A stretch of 54,345 bases of DNA from JBEVJC01 sp040510375 (GTDB taxonomy: Bacteria; Bacteroidota; Bacteroidia; Chitinophagales; Chitinophagaceae). Shown piece after piece: positions 51,323 to 54,345 of this stretch (position 1 is the stretch's first letter; every line of letters begins with the position of its first letter). Below the pieces are notes generated by a model, which did no database searches, had not been told where the DNA came from, and saw only the letters and a list, made by a program, of their open reading frames with translations. The stretch covers positions 1 through 54,345 of the forward strand of contig JBEVJC010000026.1 in assembly GCA_040510375.1 (NCBI GenBank). Reading direction: 5' to 3'. The position numbers and the translations under genes are program-made.

Positions 51323-52666
51323 TCAGAATTTTGCAGTGATACCCGTGTAATTATGCGGACTGATTTTTTTGAGTGTTTTTTTCAACTCAGTATCAATCTT
51401 TAATCCATCAATAAAACTGGCAATTGATTCTTTGGTAATCGACTGGTTGCCTCTTGTCAGGTCTTTCAGCGCCTCGTATGGCTGGGGATAATTTTCCCGC
51501 CGGAGGATGGTCTGTATTGCTTCTGAAACAACGGCCCAGTTGCGGTCGAGGTCGGCTTCAATTTTACCCGGGTTAATTACCAGTTTGCTCAATCCTTTTT
51601 CAATGGAACGGAATGCTATGATGGTATGGGCAAATGGCACACCGATATTGCGTAAAACCGTGGAATCGGTGAGATCCCGTTGCAGGCGCGAGATGGGTAG
51701 TTTGGAGGAAAGATGTTCAAGAATGGAATTTGCCATTCCCAGGTTCCCCTCTGCATTTTCAAAATCGATCGGGTTTACTTTATGGGGCATGGCGGATGAT
51801 CCTACTTCACCAGCCTTTGTGCGCTGTTTGAAATATTCCATGGAAATATAGGTCCAGATATCGCGGCAGAAATCGATCAGGATATTATTGATCCGTTTCA
51901 TACAATCGAAGTGTGCGGCGAAATTATCGTAGTGTTCGATTTGTGTGGTGAATTGCTGGCGGCTGAGACCGAGTGAGTCGAGGAACTCGTTGCCGAATGC
52001 CACCCAGTTTGTTTTTGGAAAGGCTACATTATGTGCATTGAAGTTGCCGGTTGCGCCGCCGAATTTTCCGGTGAAAGGTACGTGGATGAATTGTTCAATC
52101 TGGTTCTGGATCCGTTCGTTGAATACCATGATTTCTTTGCCTAGCCGGGTGGGACTTGCTGGCTGTCCATGAGTAAATGCCAGCATTGGTATATTCTTCC
52201 ATTCTTTTGCCAGCAGCCTGAACTGCATGTTAAGATTCAGGAGGGAAGGAAGGTATTCGTATTCGATGGCATGTTTCCATGAAAGTGGAATAGCGGTGTT
52301 ATTGATATCCTGTGATGTCAAACCGAAATGCACCCATTCAAGGATTTTTTTTCCGCCGTTGGCTTCGAGTTCTTTTTTCAGGAAATATTCTACCGCTTTG
52401 ACATCATGGTTGGTGGTATGTTCAATTTTTTTGATCTGTTGAGCATGTTCGGGGCGGAAATCGGAAGCCAGTGTGCGCAGGTGTTTTGCGGTACGGGCAG
52501 AAAGGGTCAGGAAGCCCTGATCCGCCAGGAACAGGAGGTATTCGATCTCGATGGTAACACGGTATTTTATCAGTCCGAACTCGGAAAAATATTCATCCAG
52601 TTGCTGTACTTGTTTGCGATAACGTCCGTCGATTGCCGAAATGGCTGTAAGTGGGGTAAGTTCCAT
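51323..52666 (-). CDS. purB: Adenylosuccinate lyase
   Basis: A 447-residue enzyme acting twice in purine synthesis (SAICAR and adenylosuccinate cleavage). The fumarase-superfamily signature is SSAMPHKVNPIDFENAEGN. The THGQPASPTRLGKE segment carries the conserved His, and the helical core follows the usual plan. ATG 52666 (MELTPLTAISAIDGRY) matches family starts; an in-frame upstream extension to 52738 is not supported. It diverges from mqnA across an 83-base spacer with overlapping promoter elements. Confidence 0.97.
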   Translation of the reverse strand: MELTPLTAISAIDGRYRKQVQQLDEYFSEFGLIKYRVTIEIEYLLFLADQGFLTLSARTAKHLRTLASDFRPEHAQQIKKIEHTTNHDVKAVEYFLKKELEANGGKKILEWVHFGLTSQDINNTAIPLSWKHAIEYEYLPSLLNLNMQFRLLAKEWKNIPMLAFTHGQPASPTRLGKEIMVFNERIQNQIEQFIHVPFTGKFGGATGNFNAHNVAFPKTNWVAFGNEFLDSLGLSRQQFTTQIEHYDNFAAHFDCMKRINNILIDFCRDIWTYISMEYFKQRTKAGEVGSSAMPHKVNPIDFENAEGNLGMANSILEHLSSKLPISRLQRDLTDSTVLRNIGVPFAHTIIAFRSIEKGLSKLVINPGKIEADLDRNWAVVSEAIQTILRRENYPQPYEALKDLTRGNQSITKESIASFIDGLKIDTELKKTLKKISPHNYTGITAKF

Positions 52667-52725
52667 TATTAAGTCGTTTAGCGTTAGGCAGTTGGCTGGT
52701 TCTCTTCTACAACCTGATTCTGCGC

Positions 52726-52743
52726 TATATTTGCGCAAAAATA
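52726..52743. promoter_or_regulatory. Back-to-back -7 elements for purB and mqnA in one dyad
   Basis: The 18 bases TATATTTGCGCAAAAATA hold TATATTTG on the plus strand (52726-52733, toward mqnA) and TATTTTTG on the minus strand (52736-52743, toward purB), with a TTTGCGCAAA dyad at the centre. The predicted leaders are about 12 bases for mqnA and 65 for purB. Polymerases could not bind both at once. Confidence 0.5.
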
Positions 52744-52749
52744 GATCAA

Positions 52750-53490
52750 TTGAAGAAGATCCGGGTGGGTATTGTGAATTATCTGAATACGAAACCGCTG
52801 ATCTATGGTTTGCAGAGGGGACCGATCAGTGATATGATAGAGTTGACGGGTGCATATCCGTCGAAGCTGGCAAAGATGCTGAAGGACGACGAGGTTGACC
52901 TGGGACTGATTCCGGTTGCAGCAATCCCGCTTCTTCCGCAATCCTACATTGTGGGTAACCACTGTATTGGGGCGGAGGGGGAAATTGCCTCGGTTTGTTT
53001 GTTCAGTGAAGTGCCGATGAAGGAGATCACGAAGGTTTATCTAGATTACCAGAGCAGGTCGTCTGTGGCATTATTGAAATGGCTGATGAAAGAATCCTGG
53101 GGGATCCATCCGGAGATTATTGAGTCGGACAATGAATCCTACCGCGACAAGATCACCGGGACTGCTGCGGGGCTGGTGATTGGTGACCGGGCACTGGAAC
53201 AACGGCGGATCTCGACATTTATCTATGATTTGGGAAGTGAGTGGCGTGGAATCACGGGGCTGCCCTTTGTATTTGCAGCATGGGTGAGCACGAGGCCCCT
53301 ACCGGAAGAGTTTATCCGGGTGTTTGATGCCGCCAATGAAGAAGGGATCAGCCATATCGATGAGATTGTGTCGGGTCTTCATTACGATACCTATGACCTG
53401 CAGAAATATTATAAACTGCATTTAAGTTATAACCTGGACGACCGCAAACGCGAGGGGATGAAAAAGTTTTTGAGTGTGATTGGGGAATAA
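52750..53490 (+). CDS. mqnA: Chorismate dehydratase of the futalosine menaquinone pathway
   Basis: A 246-residue MqnA: removes water from chorismate to give 3-enolpyruvylbenzoate, the first step of the futalosine route to menaquinone. It has a periplasmic-binding-protein-like fold without a signal peptide. The N-terminal VGIVNYLNTKPLIYGL, the EGEIASVCLFS loop and YLDYQSRSSVALLKWL are characteristic of the family. The start is TTG 52750 (TTG-AAG-AAG), because no ATG occurs upstream in frame near the family N-terminus. It diverges from purB. Confidence 0.92.
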   Translation: MKKIRVGIVNYLNTKPLIYGLQRGPISDMIELTGAYPSKLAKMLKDDEVDLGLIPVAAIPLLPQSYIVGNHCIGAEGEIASVCLFSEVPMKEITKVYLDYQSRSSVALLKWLMKESWGIHPEIIESDNESYRDKITGTAAGLVIGDRALEQRRISTFIYDLGSEWRGITGLPFVFAAWVSTRPLPEEFIRVFDAANEEGISHIDEIVSGLHYDTYDLQKYYKLHLSYNLDDRKREGMKKFLSVIGE

Positions 53491-53609
53491 CCAGCATTGA
53501 AACGGGTATTTTTAATATCTTGCCGGTCTTACAACCGCTGAAATTCCAGGCTTCCCATGCGATGCCCCGCCATTAAATTCTCTAAGGCGATAATATTGAA
53601 AACAAATTC

Positions 53610-54345
53610 ATGAAAAAAGCATTGATCACAGGGATTACCGGCCAGGATGGATCATACCTCGCAGAATTTCTTTTGGCGAAGGGGTATGAAGTACACGGGA
53701 TCAAGAGAAGAAGTTCCCAACTTAACACGCAACGCATTGATCACCTGTACCTGGATCCACACGAGAAACACCTGAAGATGATTCTTCATTATGGTGACCT
53801 CACCGATTCCACCAATTGTATCCGCATTATCCAGGAAGTGCAGCCCGATGAGATTTATAACCTGGGTGCCATGAGTCATGTACAGGTTAGTTTTGAAGAA
53901 CCGGAATACGTGGCCAATACTGATGCAGTGGGTACCCTTCGTTTACTCGAAGCTATCCGTTTACTGAAGATGGAAAAGAAGACCCGGATTTACCAGGCTT
54001 CTACCTCGGAGTTGTATGGAAAGGTGCAGGCAATCCCGCAAAGTGAGACCACACCGTTTTATCCCCGTTCGCCCTATGCCGTGGCCAAGATGTATGCTTA
54101 CTGGATCACGGTAAACTACCGCGAAGCTTATGGCATCTATGCCTGCAACGGGATTTTGTTTAACCATGAGAGTCCGCGTCGGGGGGAGACCTTTGTTACC
54201 CGCAAGATCACGCGTGGGGTGGCCGAGATTGTACTGGGACTGAAAAATAAATTATACCTGGGTAACCTGAATGCGCAGCGCGACTGGGGTCATGCCAGGG
54301 ATTATATAGAAGCGATGTGGCTGATCCTGCAGCAGGAAGAAGCCG
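53610..54345 (+). CDS. gmd: GDP-mannose 4,6-dehydratase (partial, runs off the window)
   Basis: The first 245 residues of an SDR-type GDP-D-mannose 4,6-dehydratase, first step to GDP-L-fucose or related deoxysugars. The cofactor motif GITGQDGSYL, the GIKRRSSQLNTQRIDH substrate loop, STSELYGK (active-site Ser/Thr and Glu) and SPYAVAKMYAYW (catalytic Tyr and Lys) are present. GILFNHESPRRGETFVTRKI is a Gmd signature. The reading frame is open to the window edge, so about 100 C-terminal residues are missing. The gene starts 119 bases after mqnA. Confidence 0.96.
   Translation, partial: MKKALITGITGQDGSYLAEFLLAKGYEVHGIKRRSSQLNTQRIDHLYLDPHEKHLKMILHYGDLTDSTNCIRIIQEVQPDEIYNLGAMSHVQVSFEEPEYVANTDAVGTLRLLEAIRLLKMEKKTRIYQASTSELYGKVQAIPQSETTPFYPRSPYAVAKMYAYWITVNYREAYGIYACNGILFNHESPRRGETFVTRKITRGVAEIVLGLKNKLYLGNLNAQRDWGHARDYIEAMWLILQQEEA

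Noticed and set aside
52667..52738. 24-codon N-terminal extension of adenylosuccinate lyase
   Set aside because: The family begins at MELTPLTAISAIDGRY, and the extension would overlap the promoter dyad.

Overview
The window is a chromosomal segment from a member of the Bacteroidota, most likely the Chitinophagaceae. The evidence is a PorW/SprE-like protein of the type IX secretion system, a Porin_10-type outer-membrane porin, an HYC_CC_PP protein, a futalosine-pathway mqnA, AT-rich spacers, few Shine-Dalgarno sequences, and many TAnnTTTG (Bacteroidota -7 type) motifs just upstream of starts. This assignment is inferred from gene families; no rRNA is present.

Layout. 1-9 kb: the end of an unknown gene, a class A PBP, the PorW/SprE-like TPR protein, an M23-peptidase-like N-terminus without its peptidase, bactofilin, AtpZ plus a second small ATP-synthase-associated membrane protein, and a SprT-like protein. 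9-13.4 kb: sucC, a purine nucleoside phosphorylase, a porin. 13.4-19.3 kb: a metal-handling cluster (HYC_CC_PP protein, two exported HMA proteins, a TlpA-like thioredoxin, a beta-barrel protein, an HMA-AraC fusion regulator and an HMA-MauE membrane protein), interrupted by a polytopic membrane protein gene bracketed by a 24-bp imperfect direct repeat. 19.3-21.0 kb: AT-rich accessory patch with small lipoprotein and membrane genes, one apparently frameshifted. 21.1-23.4 kb: tex.

23.4-31.2 kb: an unusual amidoligase-type cluster: cupin, an ATP-grasp-like enzyme, a class I glutamine amidotransferase, a UvrD-like helicase with a C-terminal HTH, a GCS2-type carboxylate-amine ligase, a second ATP-grasp enzyme and a divergent alpha/beta hydrolase. 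It is the best candidate here for an undescribed biosynthetic system. 31.2-41.2 kb: a cation/proton antiporter and a signalling operon (CheB-CheR-PAS-kinase fusion, single-domain receiver, PAS kinase-like protein lacking its phosphoacceptor His), then a sigma-54-activator-like protein lacking GAFTGA and the Walker B acids.

41-54 kb: mostly housekeeping: 2-hydroxyacid dehydrogenase, PfkB sugar kinase, an SDR with an altered active site, tRNA-Leu(CAA), a saccharopine-dehydrogenase-like enzyme, trmN6 with an internal repeat insertion, tsaD, an ABC permease, prfC, purB, mqnA and a truncated gmd at the right edge.

Most genes form short co-oriented runs with small gaps or 4-32 nt overlaps. Functions come from motifs read by eye in the translations; no database search was run.
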